64,000 nt of DNA from Acinetobacter parvus DSM 16617 = CIP 108168 (lineage in GTDB: Bacteria; Pseudomonadota; Gammaproteobacteria; Pseudomonadales; Moraxellaceae). The notes beneath the pieces are model-generated. The model saw only the letters and a list, made by a program, of their open reading frames with translations, did not search any database and was not told the DNA's origin. The DNA lies in NCBI RefSeq assembly GCF_000368025.1, contig NZ_KB849212.1:698978-762977 (forward strand). The letters run 5' to 3'. This document shows, piece after piece, positions 34,488 to 43,817 of the stretch. The first letter of the stretch is position 1. Every line of letters starts with the position of its first letter. The position numbers and the translations under genes were made by a program.

Positions 34488-37400
34488 TTAAACCAGAATA
34501 TCCCGTTTGCCATTTGCTCCCATTGCACTGACAATCCCATTTTCTTCCATTTGATCAACAATACGGGCAGCACGGTTATAGCCCAGACTAAATTTACGCT
34601 GGATAGATGAAGTAGATACTTTACGGGTTTCCAGTACAAAAGATACACACTGATCATATAATGCATCCCGACTTGGATCACCCTCTCCATCCTCAAAACC
34701 ACGGGATGTTGGCTCTTCGTCAAATGGGGTCAGGATTTCATCAACATAATCAGGCTCACCACGTTCACGCCAAGCATCACAGATACGGTTGACCTCATCA
34801 TCACTGATAAATGCACCATGTACACGTTCAGGTTCAATCTTCCCAGGTCCAAGGAACAGCATATCACCATGACCAAGCAGATCTTCTGCCCCACCCGCAT
34901 CCAGAATGGTACGGGAGTCAATTTTACTGTTGACACGCAGTGCCACACGGGTTGGGATATTGGCCTTAATCAGGCCTGTAATCACATCTACAGAGGGGCG
35001 CTGTGTCGCAAGTAGTAAATGAATGCCTGCCGCACGGGATTTCTGTGCCAAACGGGTAATCATCTCTTCAGCTTTTTTACCGACCTGCATGATCATATCA
35101 GCAAACTCATCGGCAACGATGACGATCGAAGGGAGTGGGGTCAATCGCGGTGCGCGCTCCCCCACAACCGAATCACTTGCTTTCCAGGTTGGATCAATCA
35201 GGTCCTCACCATTGGCAATCGCCTCTTCCACCTTGCGGTTGTAGTCATTAAGTTTACGGATTTTTAGGAATGACATTAGTTTGTAACGGCGTTCCATTTC
35301 ATTCACACACCAGTTTAATGCACTGACAGCATCTTTCATGTCAGTCACAACAGGCGTTAACAAGTGTGGAATATCATTATAGTTGGCCAATTCAAGCTGT
35401 TTCGGGTCAATCAGGATCAGGCGCAACTGATCAGGTGTATATTTCAGCAACATCGAAAGGATCATCGAGTTGACCGCAACCGATTTACCCGAACCTGTAG
35501 TACCCGCAACCAGCATATGTGGCGCCTTGGCTAAATCGGTCAGTACAGGATTACCAGAAATATCCTTACCCATCGCCATACTAATTAAATTATTGGGATC
35601 ACGATACGTTGGTGTTTCCAATAATTCGATCAAACGTACCATTTCACGGCTACTGTTCGGTACTTCAATGCCGATATACGGTTTCCCTGGAATCACCTCA
35701 ACTACACGTACTGAAGCCATCGACATAGAACGCGCCAAGTCACGCGAAATATTGGTGACTTTGGATGCCTTGACCCCTGGTGCAAGATCAAGTTCAAAAC
35801 GTGTGACCACTGGACCTGGCTGGGCTTCCACCACCTGTGCCTTAACGTTAAATTCCTGTAGCTTGATTTCCAGAAGCTCTGACAATCGGGCTAATTGTTC
35901 AGCAGTGAAGTTCACCTTTTTATTTGGATCAACATCATCCAGTAGTTCCAGACCTGGTAAGGTTGGCAAGTCACGGCGTTTCTGCGCCACCTGCATGGCA
36001 CGGGACATTGGACGACCAAACGAATCGGTTAATGGCGCATCCAGATCAAAATCATCTTCAATATTCAGTTCTGCATCAGGTTCAGCCTTACCTGCGGTCT
36101 CCTGCCAGGCCTCAATAAAGGCTTCCTTGGAAAGTGTCTCTTTTGGTGCGGCGACCTCAATTGGCACTTTTACAAAAGCAGAGGACTGAGCATAACTTGA
36201 AGCTTGAGGTCTTATATTTTCCTGCTCTTCATCAACAAGAAGATCGTTAAACTCATCAAACGCTTCACTTGTAGAACTGTGCTTCTCTTCCTGAACAACA
36301 TTTTGAACTGAAGACGCATGTGGCTGGACTACAATGGTTTGTGCCGATTCTGCGATCAATGCCTCTATATCGGCTTCAAACTCCACCACATTCACTTGTT
36401 CATGAAAGTTTGAATGTGCTGGAACATCTTGCGTAAACGGCGTATGCGTTGCAGTTTTATTATTTGGAACGGCAGCCAGCAACTCATCAAAAATTTGGTC
36501 ATCATTCCAGTCTAAATTGCTACCGCTTTCTCTTTGCAAAGCAGGTTCAATCCGTTGAGACTGCATGGTATTGTAGGATGCCACATGCTGATCAGAATCA
36601 TCGGCAGCCTTTAACAACGCATCAATCTCCTGTTTATGGCTGATATCATCGCTTTGCAGCGCACGCCATACCTCACCCGTCTGAATCAGGCGTTGGCTTT
36701 CCGCTTCCAGTTGATGTGCCTTTTGCAGGGTTTGTTCAAAATCCTCAATGACATGGGCTTCGTCTGACTGGACACTTTGCTGCTCTTTCGCAACCACATC
36801 CGCAAATAATCTTTCTGCCACCTGTTGATGATGTGAATCCTCCACTTTAGCTGTAGCAGTTTTATCATTTTGTACTAGATCAACTGCTTTCATCTCAGGG
36901 GGGCTGGTAACTGTAGCTTCTGCTTGCACTTTATTTTTAATGGCAGGTGTTTCTTTGGTCAATTGTTCAGTGAGGTCATAGGCCGACTCGGTCTGTGGTA
37001 CATTTTTATAAAACAGGTCCTGCAAATAAGCGGGCGTATTTTTCAATGTCACCCAGGTTTTGTCCCACTGGATTCCAAATGCCAAGGTAATCAATACAAT
37101 GCCAAATATCAGTAAGAATAAGGTTGCCCCATAAATCGTCAGCAACTGCGATAAACTCTGTCCCAGCTCATAACCGATAATGCCACCCGCCGCATTTTCC
37201 AGCGTGTCGGCTGGCATATTCCAGTGTAAATACAACAGGGTTGATAACGATAAAATCAGGAAAAACTGGGCCGCATAACGAAACGGGCGATTTAGAAAAC
37301 TTCTTGGCCACCAGACCTGAATCGCTTCCATAAACAGGAATAATGGAATCAACAGGCTGGCCCAGCCTAGAAAGCCAAACAACAGGTCCGCAATCCAGGC

Positions 37401-37595
37401 ACCTGCCACCCCACTGGCGTTGGAAACCTGCTGGGTATCACTGGAGATATGCATCCATCCTGGATCAAATGGTGTATAAGTCACTGTGGCAAGAAATAGG
37501 TAAATGCCAAAAGAAATCAAAAATAATGTCATTAAAAAGCGTTGTGCATAAACACTTGACACCGCAGTCATATACAGTCCTGTAACCCAATTCAT
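34488..37595 (-). CDS. ftsK: DNA translocase FtsK
   Basis: FtsK couples septation to chromosome segregation and dimer resolution at dif. The N-terminal 200 residues hold four membrane helices. A long acidic, Gln-rich linker follows (about 200-560). The motor domain carries Walker A GTTGSGKSVAVNS, Walker B IVIVADEFADM and LLLATQRPSVDVITGLIKAN. The C-terminal gamma winged helix (SSIQRKFSLGYNRAARIVDQME) reads KOPS. The length of 1035 residues is normal for Acinetobacter-type FtsK. Confidence 0.95.
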   Translation of the reverse strand: MNWVTGLYMTAVSSVYAQRFLMTLFLISFGIYLFLATVTYTPFDPGWMHISSDTQQVSNASGVAGAWIADLLFGFLGWASLLIPLFLFMEAIQVWWPRSFLNRPFRYAAQFFLILSLSTLLYLHWNMPADTLENAAGGIIGYELGQSLSQLLTIYGATLFLLIFGIVLITLAFGIQWDKTWVTLKNTPAYLQDLFYKNVPQTESAYDLTEQLTKETPAIKNKVQAEATVTSPPEMKAVDLVQNDKTATAKVEDSHHQQVAERLFADVVAKEQQSVQSDEAHVIEDFEQTLQKAHQLEAESQRLIQTGEVWRALQSDDISHKQEIDALLKAADDSDQHVASYNTMQSQRIEPALQRESGSNLDWNDDQIFDELLAAVPNNKTATHTPFTQDVPAHSNFHEQVNVVEFEADIEALIAESAQTIVVQPHASSVQNVVQEEKHSSTSEAFDEFNDLLVDEEQENIRPQASSYAQSSAFVKVPIEVAAPKETLSKEAFIEAWQETAGKAEPDAELNIEDDFDLDAPLTDSFGRPMSRAMQVAQKRRDLPTLPGLELLDDVDPNKKVNFTAEQLARLSELLEIKLQEFNVKAQVVEAQPGPVVTRFELDLAPGVKASKVTNISRDLARSMSMASVRVVEVIPGKPYIGIEVPNSSREMVRLIELLETPTYRDPNNLISMAMGKDISGNPVLTDLAKAPHMLVAGTTGSGKSVAVNSMILSMLLKYTPDQLRLILIDPKQLELANYNDIPHLLTPVVTDMKDAVSALNWCVNEMERRYKLMSFLKIRKLNDYNRKVEEAIANGEDLIDPTWKASDSVVGERAPRLTPLPSIVIVADEFADMIMQVGKKAEEMITRLAQKSRAAGIHLLLATQRPSVDVITGLIKANIPTRVALRVNSKIDSRTILDAGGAEDLLGHGDMLFLGPGKIEPERVHGAFISDDEVNRICDAWRERGEPDYVDEILTPFDEEPTSRGFEDGEGDPSRDALYDQCVSFVLETRKVSTSSIQRKFSLGYNRAARIVDQMEENGIVSAMGANGKRDILV

Positions 37596-37708
37596 TTATC
37601 ATTAGAATTAATGAAGTTCATCAAGAATCTTCAATCAATACGCTCTCTATTATGCACTCGTTCTTACAAAAAAGATGCACGATTGTTTAATGTTGTTGTT
37701 AACATCGT

Positions 37709-37756
37709 GGGCGTGTTGACTTTATCGCAAAGCACTGGCGAAATATCAACAGCCCC
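37709..37756. repeat. Minimal relic of the MITE-like repeat
   Basis: Imperfect inverted ends GGGCGTGTTGACTTTATC and, read inwards from the right, GGGGCTGTTGATATTTCGCC enclose only a few bases. GCGAAATATCAACAGCCCC resembles the right end of copy 2 at 18.7 kb. It appears to be an internally deleted copy between ftsK and trxB. Confidence 0.55.
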
Positions 37757-37864
37757 ATTGATGATATAGCCCAATTCGATTAAGTATATCAATATTATCC
37801 AACCCACTCCCCTGTGGATTCACGTATAATTTTAACAGTTTCAATATAAAAAGGATGTTCTTTA

Positions 37865-38815
37865 ATGAGCGCTCGTCATTCACGGTTAATTATTTTGGGT
37901 TCTGGTCCTGCAGGTTATAGTGCGGCGGTATATGCGGCACGCGCCAACCTCAAACCAACGCTGATTGCTGGTTTGCAGCTTGGCGGTCAGTTAACAACGA
38001 CCACTGAGGTGGATAACTGGCCAGGCGACCCAGAGGGATTAACTGGTCCTGTATTGATGGAACGCATGCAAGCTCACGCTGAACGTTTCGGTACAGAAAT
38101 TGTCTATGACCACATCAATGAAGTCGATTTAAAAACCCGTCCATTTGTGCTGAAAGGCGATATGGAAGAATACACCTGTGATGCGCTGATTATTGCAACT
38201 GGTGCAACTGCACAATATCTGGGTCTGGAATCTGAGGCTGCGTTTATGGGTAAAGGGGTGAGCGCCTGTGCAACCTGTGATGGTTTCTTCTATAAAAACC
38301 AGAATGTCATGGTTGTGGGTGGCGGTAACACTGCGGTTGAGGAAGCACTTTATCTTTCAAACATTGCGGCCCATGTAACACTGGTACACCGCCGTGACAG
38401 CCTGCGTTCCGAGAAGATTTTACAGGATCATTTATTTGCCAAAGAAAAAGAAGGCAAGATCAGTATCATCTGGAACCATCAGGTAGATGAAGTACTCGGT
38501 GACAATACTGGTGTAACATCTGTACGTATCAAATCTACCCAGGATTCAAGTACACAAGATGTTCAAGTACAAGGTCTATTTGTTGCGATTGGACACAAAC
38601 CAAATACAGAGATGTTTGAAGGTCAATTGAACTTACGTGATGGTTATATTCAAGTTCAAAGTGGTACTTCGGGTAATGCAACGGCAGCATCAATTGAAGG
38701 CGTCTTTGCTGCTGGTGACGTAGCTGATAGTATCTATCGTCAAGCGATTACCTCAGCAGGTTCAGGCTGTATGGCAGCATTAGATGCTGAGAAGTATCTT
38801 GATAATTTAAACTAA
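37865..38815 (+). CDS. trxB: Thioredoxin reductase TrxB
   Basis: TrxB reduces thioredoxin with NADPH. The FAD-binding GSGPAG is at residues 12-17, the redox-active CATC at 135-138, the NADPH motif GGGNTAVEEA follows, and the second FAD motif GVFAAGDVAD is near the C-terminus. The length of 316 residues is standard. It is divergent from ftsK and has its own terminator. Confidence 0.97.
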   Translation: MSARHSRLIILGSGPAGYSAAVYAARANLKPTLIAGLQLGGQLTTTTEVDNWPGDPEGLTGPVLMERMQAHAERFGTEIVYDHINEVDLKTRPFVLKGDMEEYTCDALIIATGATAQYLGLESEAAFMGKGVSACATCDGFFYKNQNVMVVGGGNTAVEEALYLSNIAAHVTLVHRRDSLRSEKILQDHLFAKEKEGKISIIWNHQVDEVLGDNTGVTSVRIKSTQDSSTQDVQVQGLFVAIGHKPNTEMFEGQLNLRDGYIQVQSGTSGNATAASIEGVFAAGDVADSIYRQAITSAGSGCMAALDAEKYLDNLN

Positions 38816-38830
38816 TTTACATTAAGTTTA

Positions 38831-38861
38831 AAAAGCCACCATTTTTATGGTGGCTTTTTTT
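38831..38861 (+). terminator. Rho-independent terminator after trxB
   Basis: AAAAGCCACCAT pairs with ATGGTGGCTTTT, followed by a T run. Confidence 0.9.
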
Positions 38862-38887
38862 GTTAAATGATATGTACAATCAAAAAC

Positions 38888-40483
38888 ATGGCTTTATTTA
38901 ACAACAATTATATTTTGGATGAATACATAACAACAACATGGACCAATGGCTACCAAACTGAAGTCAATTACACCTATGGATATTATCGTGATCTTAGCCC
39001 TAACTTCCAAAAATTCTGTTTACTTTTAAATGGGATAGATAGTCCAGATATTCAGACAAATCAAACACATTGTGAACTTGGCTTTGGGCAAGGTGTCAGC
39101 ATCAACATACATGCAGCAAGTACTGATGCCAATTTTTATGGTACTGACTTTAACCCTGCACATGCAGCTCATGCCAACCAATTAGCACAACATAGCCAAA
39201 CTAAGCCTTATTTTTTTGATGATAGCTTTGAAGAATTATTAAATCGAAATGATTTACCCATGTTTGATTCAATTAGCCTACATGGAATATGGAGCTGGAT
39301 AAGCTATGAAAACCAACACATCATTTTGAAATTCATTCGTAAATATTTAAAACCCAATGGTATTGTCTATATCAGTTATAACTGCGTGACAGGTTGGGCT
39401 GCCAATATGCCTATACGCGAGTTATTTCATAGTCATTTTAAATTTAATAGCAAAAGTACAAACCCACTGCAAAAAGTAAATGAAGCATTAAATTTTAGCG
39501 AAGAACTACTTAAACAAAATCCAATCTTTGCTCAAAGAAATCCCAATGCTTTGCAAAAAGTAATCGATCTCAAACAACAAAATCCAAATTACTTAATTCA
39601 TGAATATTTGAATCAAGATTGGCAATGCTTTTCATTTCAGCAAGTAGTCAGAATCCTAGATGAAATTAAATTATCTTATGCTGGGTCTACAGACTTAGGA
39701 ACGCATCTAGATAACATTAATTTTTCAGAAGAACATCAGCAATTTCTAAATGCGATTGAACACCCGATTTTCAAAGAACAGTGCCGAGATTATTTTGCCA
39801 ACACACAATTTAGACGGGATTTATTTATTCGAGGCAAGAATAATTTAACCCCATTACAAGTCCAAGCAAAACTCCGAAAAACAGCATTTGTGCTTCTAAC
39901 AGCCAAAGAGCAATTACCGAGTAGCATTACAGGACTATTGGGGACATTCAATTTGATAGAGGAAATTTATCAACCAATTGGCAATCGATTTGCTGAAGTT
40001 AACTATCAACCGCTCACTATTGCAGATTTAGAAGCTAGTTTTCCCGAGCTTCACTATGCAAAAATCTTAAATGCGCTCGTTATCCTGTGCCATCTTGGAC
40101 TAGCTCAACCATGTCAAAATAATGAACCATCTCAAAAAATGTTCGAGCATTGCCATAATCTGAATCATTACATTTTAAAACAAGCGAGTTTTCATCAAAA
40201 CTATGGTGTTTTAATTAGTCCAATCACAGGCATTGGTATACCGACTGAACATTTTCATCAATTATTTTATCGCGCTCACTTTATAGAGGGTTTAACGACT
40301 GCAACAGATTTTGCTTACTATGTGCAAGATGTCATCCAACAGCTTGGGTGGTTAGTTTTAGATAAAGATGGTCAAATGGTTTCAGATCAAGTTAAAAGCA
40401 TTGAAATTATCCAATCTAAAGCCCAAATATTTTTAGAAAGTAAGAAGTTGGAAATCGCGAAACAATTGCGTTTATTTAATTAA
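38888..40483 (+). CDS. SAM-dependent methyltransferase with regulatory domain
   Basis: The N-terminal class I methyltransferase domain has TYGYYRDLSPNF and the SAM-binding CELGFGQGVSINIHAA and FYGTDFNPAHA. The remainder resembles the methyltransferase regulatory domain PF10119, with the later segment FRRDLFIRGKNNLTPLQ. ATG 38888 (MALFNNNYILDEYIT) is preferred over an upstream start inside the trxB terminator region. Its 531 residues are markedly richer in Asn, Gln, Ile and AT-ending codons than the neighbours, suggesting transfer. Related proteins are often found near glycan or surface loci; the substrate is unknown. Confidence 0.75.
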   Translation: MALFNNNYILDEYITTTWTNGYQTEVNYTYGYYRDLSPNFQKFCLLLNGIDSPDIQTNQTHCELGFGQGVSINIHAASTDANFYGTDFNPAHAAHANQLAQHSQTKPYFFDDSFEELLNRNDLPMFDSISLHGIWSWISYENQHIILKFIRKYLKPNGIVYISYNCVTGWAANMPIRELFHSHFKFNSKSTNPLQKVNEALNFSEELLKQNPIFAQRNPNALQKVIDLKQQNPNYLIHEYLNQDWQCFSFQQVVRILDEIKLSYAGSTDLGTHLDNINFSEEHQQFLNAIEHPIFKEQCRDYFANTQFRRDLFIRGKNNLTPLQVQAKLRKTAFVLLTAKEQLPSSITGLLGTFNLIEEIYQPIGNRFAEVNYQPLTIADLEASFPELHYAKILNALVILCHLGLAQPCQNNEPSQKMFEHCHNLNHYILKQASFHQNYGVLISPITGIGIPTEHFHQLFYRAHFIEGLTTATDFAYYVQDVIQQLGWLVLDKDGQMVSDQVKSIEIIQSKAQIFLESKKLEIAKQLRLFN

Positions 40484-40573
40484 ATACTGATGATCGAATG
40501 GCGAAGTACTATATTTGCCATTCGACCTTTCTTAGATTAGTTTAATCTGAATCCTTTCCATATTCATTTTATT

Positions 40574-41305
40574 ATGCATCAACTTCCACCCTCTCAATAT
40601 ATTTTTCCTGATCCTATTGAAGCTGATCCCGAGGGTCATGGTTTCATCTGCATTGGTGCTGACCTATCTCCATCGACTTTATTTGAAGCCTATACACACG
40701 GATTATTTCCCTGGTTTAATGAAGACGAACCCATTTGCTGGTGGAGTCCTGAACCACGCTGCATTATTCAGCCACACTCCTATAAACCTAGCAAATCCTT
40801 GCTGCGAAATATGAAAAAGCATGACTATCGCATTAGCATCAATCACGCCTTTGAAGATGTGATTCGTTCCTGCTCGCTGCCCCGTAGCTATGCCAATGAA
40901 ACCTGGATTAGTGAAGATATAATCGAAGGCTATTGTTCTCTATTTAAGGCGGGTTATGCCTATAGTGTTGAAGTCTGGCAACAGGACAAACTGGTTGGTG
41001 GCTTGTATGGAGTCACCATCGGCAAAGGCTGTTTTGGTGAGTCCATGTTTAGCACCGAAACTGATGTTTCCAAGATGGCTTTCTACACCCTGATGCTGAT
41101 TGGACAGGAAAATCAGTTGCCTTGGATTGACTGCCAACTGGTTAACGATCATCTCCTGAGTCTGGGAGCCAGTACAATTTCTCGCCAGACATATCTAAAA
41201 TCGTTACAAGATGTAATTATTGCCCCCCCTATCAATTGGAAAAACTATCAGGAACGTGTATTTTCAAGTAAAACAATAGCAGTTAATGCAAAATTAGACG
41301 GTTAA
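40574..41305 (+). CDS. aat: Leucyl/phenylalanyl-tRNA-protein transferase Aat
   Basis: Aat adds Leu or Phe to N-terminal Lys or Arg, marking proteins for ClpAP. Signatures are ICIGADLSPSTLFEAYTHG, GLFPWFNEDEPICWWSPEPR, ETWISEDIIEGYCSLF and GCFGESMFSTETDVSKMAF. Its 243 residues are normal. It is followed 28 bases later by bpt, the second N-end-rule enzyme, forming a two-gene unit. Confidence 0.96.
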   Translation: MHQLPPSQYIFPDPIEADPEGHGFICIGADLSPSTLFEAYTHGLFPWFNEDEPICWWSPEPRCIIQPHSYKPSKSLLRNMKKHDYRISINHAFEDVIRSCSLPRSYANETWISEDIIEGYCSLFKAGYAYSVEVWQQDKLVGGLYGVTIGKGCFGESMFSTETDVSKMAFYTLMLIGQENQLPWIDCQLVNDHLLSLGASTISRQTYLKSLQDVIIAPPINWKNYQERVFSSKTIAVNAKLDG

Positions 41306-41333
41306 TGGACGAACACCTTGGAGGGACAGATTC

Positions 41334-42149
41334 ATGAAATCATACCAACCCAAGTCCCTTTTAAATGACTTACAGTATTACATCACGCCACCGCACGACT
41401 GTAGTTACCTCGATAACAAGTCCGCGCGCATGGTGTTTCTGGACCCGATTCATCGGATTGATGTCGTCACCTTATCTGAACTTTCCCGTGTCGGTTTTAG
41501 GCGTAGTGGTGATTTTGTCTATCGACCAGAATGCCACTTATGTCGCCAATGTTTATCTTGTCGCGTTCCGATTCAAGAATTTAAAATGAATAGTAGCCAG
41601 AAGAAAGCATGGAAACGTAATCAAGATTTAAAAATGAGTATTTTGCCAACTTCGCAAGCCAGTCAACAGCATTATGATTTGTATGAGCGTTATATCAATG
41701 AACGCCATGCAGATGGCGATATGTATCCAGCAACATTAGATCAGTTTGAAAAATTCCTCATTCACAGTTGCACAGAAAGTTTTTTCATCGAATTATGGAA
41801 AGACCAAAAATTAATTGGTGTTTCAACCTGTGATTTAATGGATGATGGTTTATCTGCAGTTTATACTTTCTTCGATCCAGATGAACAACGTCGCTCCTTG
41901 GGCGTATTTGCGATTCTTAAGCAAATCGAATACGTTAAAACGCTGAATCTTGATTATCTCTACCTCGGCTATTGGGTGCCGCATTCATCCAAGATGAATT
42001 ACAAATCCCAGTATACCCCGCTTGAGTTGCTGCTTGATGGACAATGGCGCAGACTTAACCGCCCACTCTCTGACAACGAAATCCAGCAACTTGGAAACTC
42101 ATTGATGAGCACACTTCCATCTGAATGGAATAACCTGATTATTAAATAG
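41334..42149 (+). CDS. bpt: Aspartate/glutamate leucyltransferase Bpt
   Basis: Bpt adds leucine to N-terminal Asp or Glu. The family signature is the cysteine-rich FVYRPECHLCRQCLSCRVP, and the C-terminal part has AVYTFFDPDEQRRSLGVFAI and YLYLGYWVPHSSKMNYKSQY. The product has 271 residues. Bacteria with Bpt extend the N-end rule; aat-bpt clustering is common in gammaproteobacteria. Confidence 0.95.
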   Translation: MKSYQPKSLLNDLQYYITPPHDCSYLDNKSARMVFLDPIHRIDVVTLSELSRVGFRRSGDFVYRPECHLCRQCLSCRVPIQEFKMNSSQKKAWKRNQDLKMSILPTSQASQQHYDLYERYINERHADGDMYPATLDQFEKFLIHSCTESFFIELWKDQKLIGVSTCDLMDDGLSAVYTFFDPDEQRRSLGVFAILKQIEYVKTLNLDYLYLGYWVPHSSKMNYKSQYTPLELLLDGQWRRLNRPLSDNEIQQLGNSLMSTLPSEWNNLIIK

Positions 42150-42151
42150 CC

Positions 42152-42610
42152 TTATTGAAATAAGGCTGCAAAATCATCGGTGCATGTCTTGACCATAATC
42201 ACGGCATGCTCCTTTGAACCATCAATATTTGGATAATAATTTTTTCGTAGATCAATCTGATGAAAACCTGTTTTTTCATATAGGTGAATTGCAGGAATAT
42301 TACTTTCACGCACTTCCAGAAAAATCTGAACTGGATTGTTCTTTAACTGTTGAATTGAATAATCTAGCAACTCGTATCCAAAACCTTTGCCCTGTTGGTT
42401 TGGATGAATCGCCATCAGTAATAAATTGGCCTCATCTAGAACAGGCTGCAAAATACAAAAACCCACCACCTGATTGGCTTTTTCATAAACAGTACATTGG
42501 TAGGAGGTCAAGGATTCCTGAAACTGCTGTCTGGACCAGGGATGTGTTTGTACCAACCGCTCAATCTCAGCTACACGGTCTATATCACTTTCCTGCATCA
42601 ATCGAATCAC
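42152..42610 (-). CDS. rimI: Ribosomal-protein-alanine N-acetyltransferase RimI
   Basis: This 152-residue GNAT enzyme acetylates the N-terminal alanine of ribosomal protein S18. Motif V and motif A are visible: FCILQPVLDEANLLLMAIHPNQ and QQGKGFGYELLDY. The C-terminal part carries ILF-type EVRESNIPAIHLYEKTGF. A GTG start at 42610 (MIRLMQESDIDRV) matches the usual RimI N-terminus; ATG four codons later is the alternative. Confidence 0.85.
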   Translation of the reverse strand: MIRLMQESDIDRVAEIERLVQTHPWSRQQFQESLTSYQCTVYEKANQVVGFCILQPVLDEANLLLMAIHPNQQGKGFGYELLDYSIQQLKNNPVQIFLEVRESNIPAIHLYEKTGFHQIDLRKNYYPNIDGSKEHAVIMVKTCTDDFAALFQ

Positions 42611-42673
42611 GGACTGTTACCTTATAAAATGCTGGTGCAGATTATCAGCAATTTAATGCAAAATTTGAATAAA

Positions 42674-42701
42674 AAAATGGGCAATTTTGCTTGCCCATTT
42701 T
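42674..42701 (-). terminator. Terminator between rimI and the first PF10118 gene
   Basis: AAATGGGCAA pairs with TTGCCCATTT with A and T runs on each side; it lies just beyond the stop of the minus-strand hydrolase gene. Confidence 0.85.
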
Positions 42702-42711
42702 CTATTTATCA

Positions 42712-43596
42712 TTAATTCAGGTTAAAACCCAGTTCAGCACGCCACTTATTTAACAGTTCAGTAGTATCATCATCATTTGGATGGAATTTAGGTCTTAAAA
42801 AAGCAAGCAATGTAGGAATCTGGCGCGTCATAAAACCTTTATAGCCATACATGAACTTGAGCATATATTTGGTGTCACGCCATGTGAGCTTGCCATCAGT
42901 TTTCAAAAGTTTTGCAGTGAAATATGATTGGGTAATAAAAATTAAACCCATTGCAATCACTAAAGCTAATGAACGCATAAAATAAGCTTTAAATCCTTGC
43001 CCATACATTGCTTCATAAACGTCAAATACCACCGCTTTATGCTCATTTTCTTCAACTGCATGCCACATCCATAAATGGTACATGGTCTCATCCATAAACA
43101 TGGATTGAATATCTGGGTTAGACAATAATTCTTCAGCAATCGTTGATGTAAAATGTTCCAAGGCACAAGTACCCGTTAAACCAATCATCTCTTTTGTAAA
43201 ACCAAATGGTTTTAATAATTTAGTACTTATAGCAACTCCATACTGAATCACTTTACCTGTTTGTGCCTCCAATTTGCGCACATCATAACCATAAGCTTGA
43301 GCAGCTGCATTAAAAGCCAAGTGTTCCTTTGAATGCATTGCTTCTTGTCCAATAAAAGCACTAATTTCTTTTTGTAATCGAGGATCAGCAAGTTTTGGAT
43401 CATTTCTAACTGCACGGGTGCTATTCACAAAAAATTGTTCGCCCTCTGGAAACAGTGCTGAAAGTGCAGTCATAAAATGAGTTAAAGCAGCATCTCCATT
43501 TGCCCAATAACGTGGCACTTCGCCAAATTCAAAATCCATTCGGCGTACAGGAAAACTAGCGCCAGCGCGGTTTGAAATATTGACTTTAGCATTCAT
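42712..43596 (-). CDS. PF10118 putative metal-dependent hydrolase, paralogue 1
   Basis: The 294-residue protein has repeated Glu/His pairs typical of a di-iron or similar metal site: FIGQEAMHSKEHLAFN, CALEHFTSTIAEELL and WHAVEENEHKAVVFDVYE. A hydrophobic segment near residues 205-222 may associate with the membrane. The family's substrate is unknown. A GGAG ribosome-binding site (GTAGGAGAAG) precedes ATG 43596. It is a tandem paralogue of the next gene. Confidence 0.85.
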   Translation of the reverse strand: MNAKVNISNRAGASFPVRRMDFEFGEVPRYWANGDAALTHFMTALSALFPEGEQFFVNSTRAVRNDPKLADPRLQKEISAFIGQEAMHSKEHLAFNAAAQAYGYDVRKLEAQTGKVIQYGVAISTKLLKPFGFTKEMIGLTGTCALEHFTSTIAEELLSNPDIQSMFMDETMYHLWMWHAVEENEHKAVVFDVYEAMYGQGFKAYFMRSLALVIAMGLIFITQSYFTAKLLKTDGKLTWRDTKYMLKFMYGYKGFMTRQIPTLLAFLRPKFHPNDDDTTELLNKWRAELGFNLN

Positions 43597-43707
43597 ACTT
43601 TCTTCTCCTACCCAATGGATATATTTGCTTAAAAATTATCTATGGTTTATTTATACGCTTCTTTGAACGTATTAAATAAGTGCAGATAAGGTCAGAAAAG
43701 CATCATC

Positions 43708-43717
43708 TTAGGACATG
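43708..43717 (-). promoter_or_regulatory. TTAGGACATG motif upstream of hydrolase paralogue 1
   Basis: The ten-base word lies about 110 bases before the gene start and recurs at 46104-46113 in the region originally upstream of paralogue 2. It may be a shared operator; the regulator is unknown. Confidence 0.3.
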
Positions 43718-43761
43718 TCAGTATGATTTAAAAAAGTCTATTCAATGTAATATTCAAAATT

Positions 43762-43790
43762 AAAAAGAGCAATTTTATTGCTCTTTTTAC
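43762..43790 (-). terminator. Terminator after hydrolase paralogue 2
   Basis: AAAAAGAGCAAT pairs with ATTGCTCTTTTT around a short T-rich loop; a T run follows on the minus strand. Confidence 0.85.
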
Positions 43791-43817
43791 ATAGGTTTAG
43801 CTAATGGAAGTTTTAAG

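Noticed and set aside
35470..36189. 239-codon plus-strand frame opposite ftsK
   Set aside because: It is antisense to the conserved FtsK motor domain and shows Ser/Arg/Thr-rich shadow composition.
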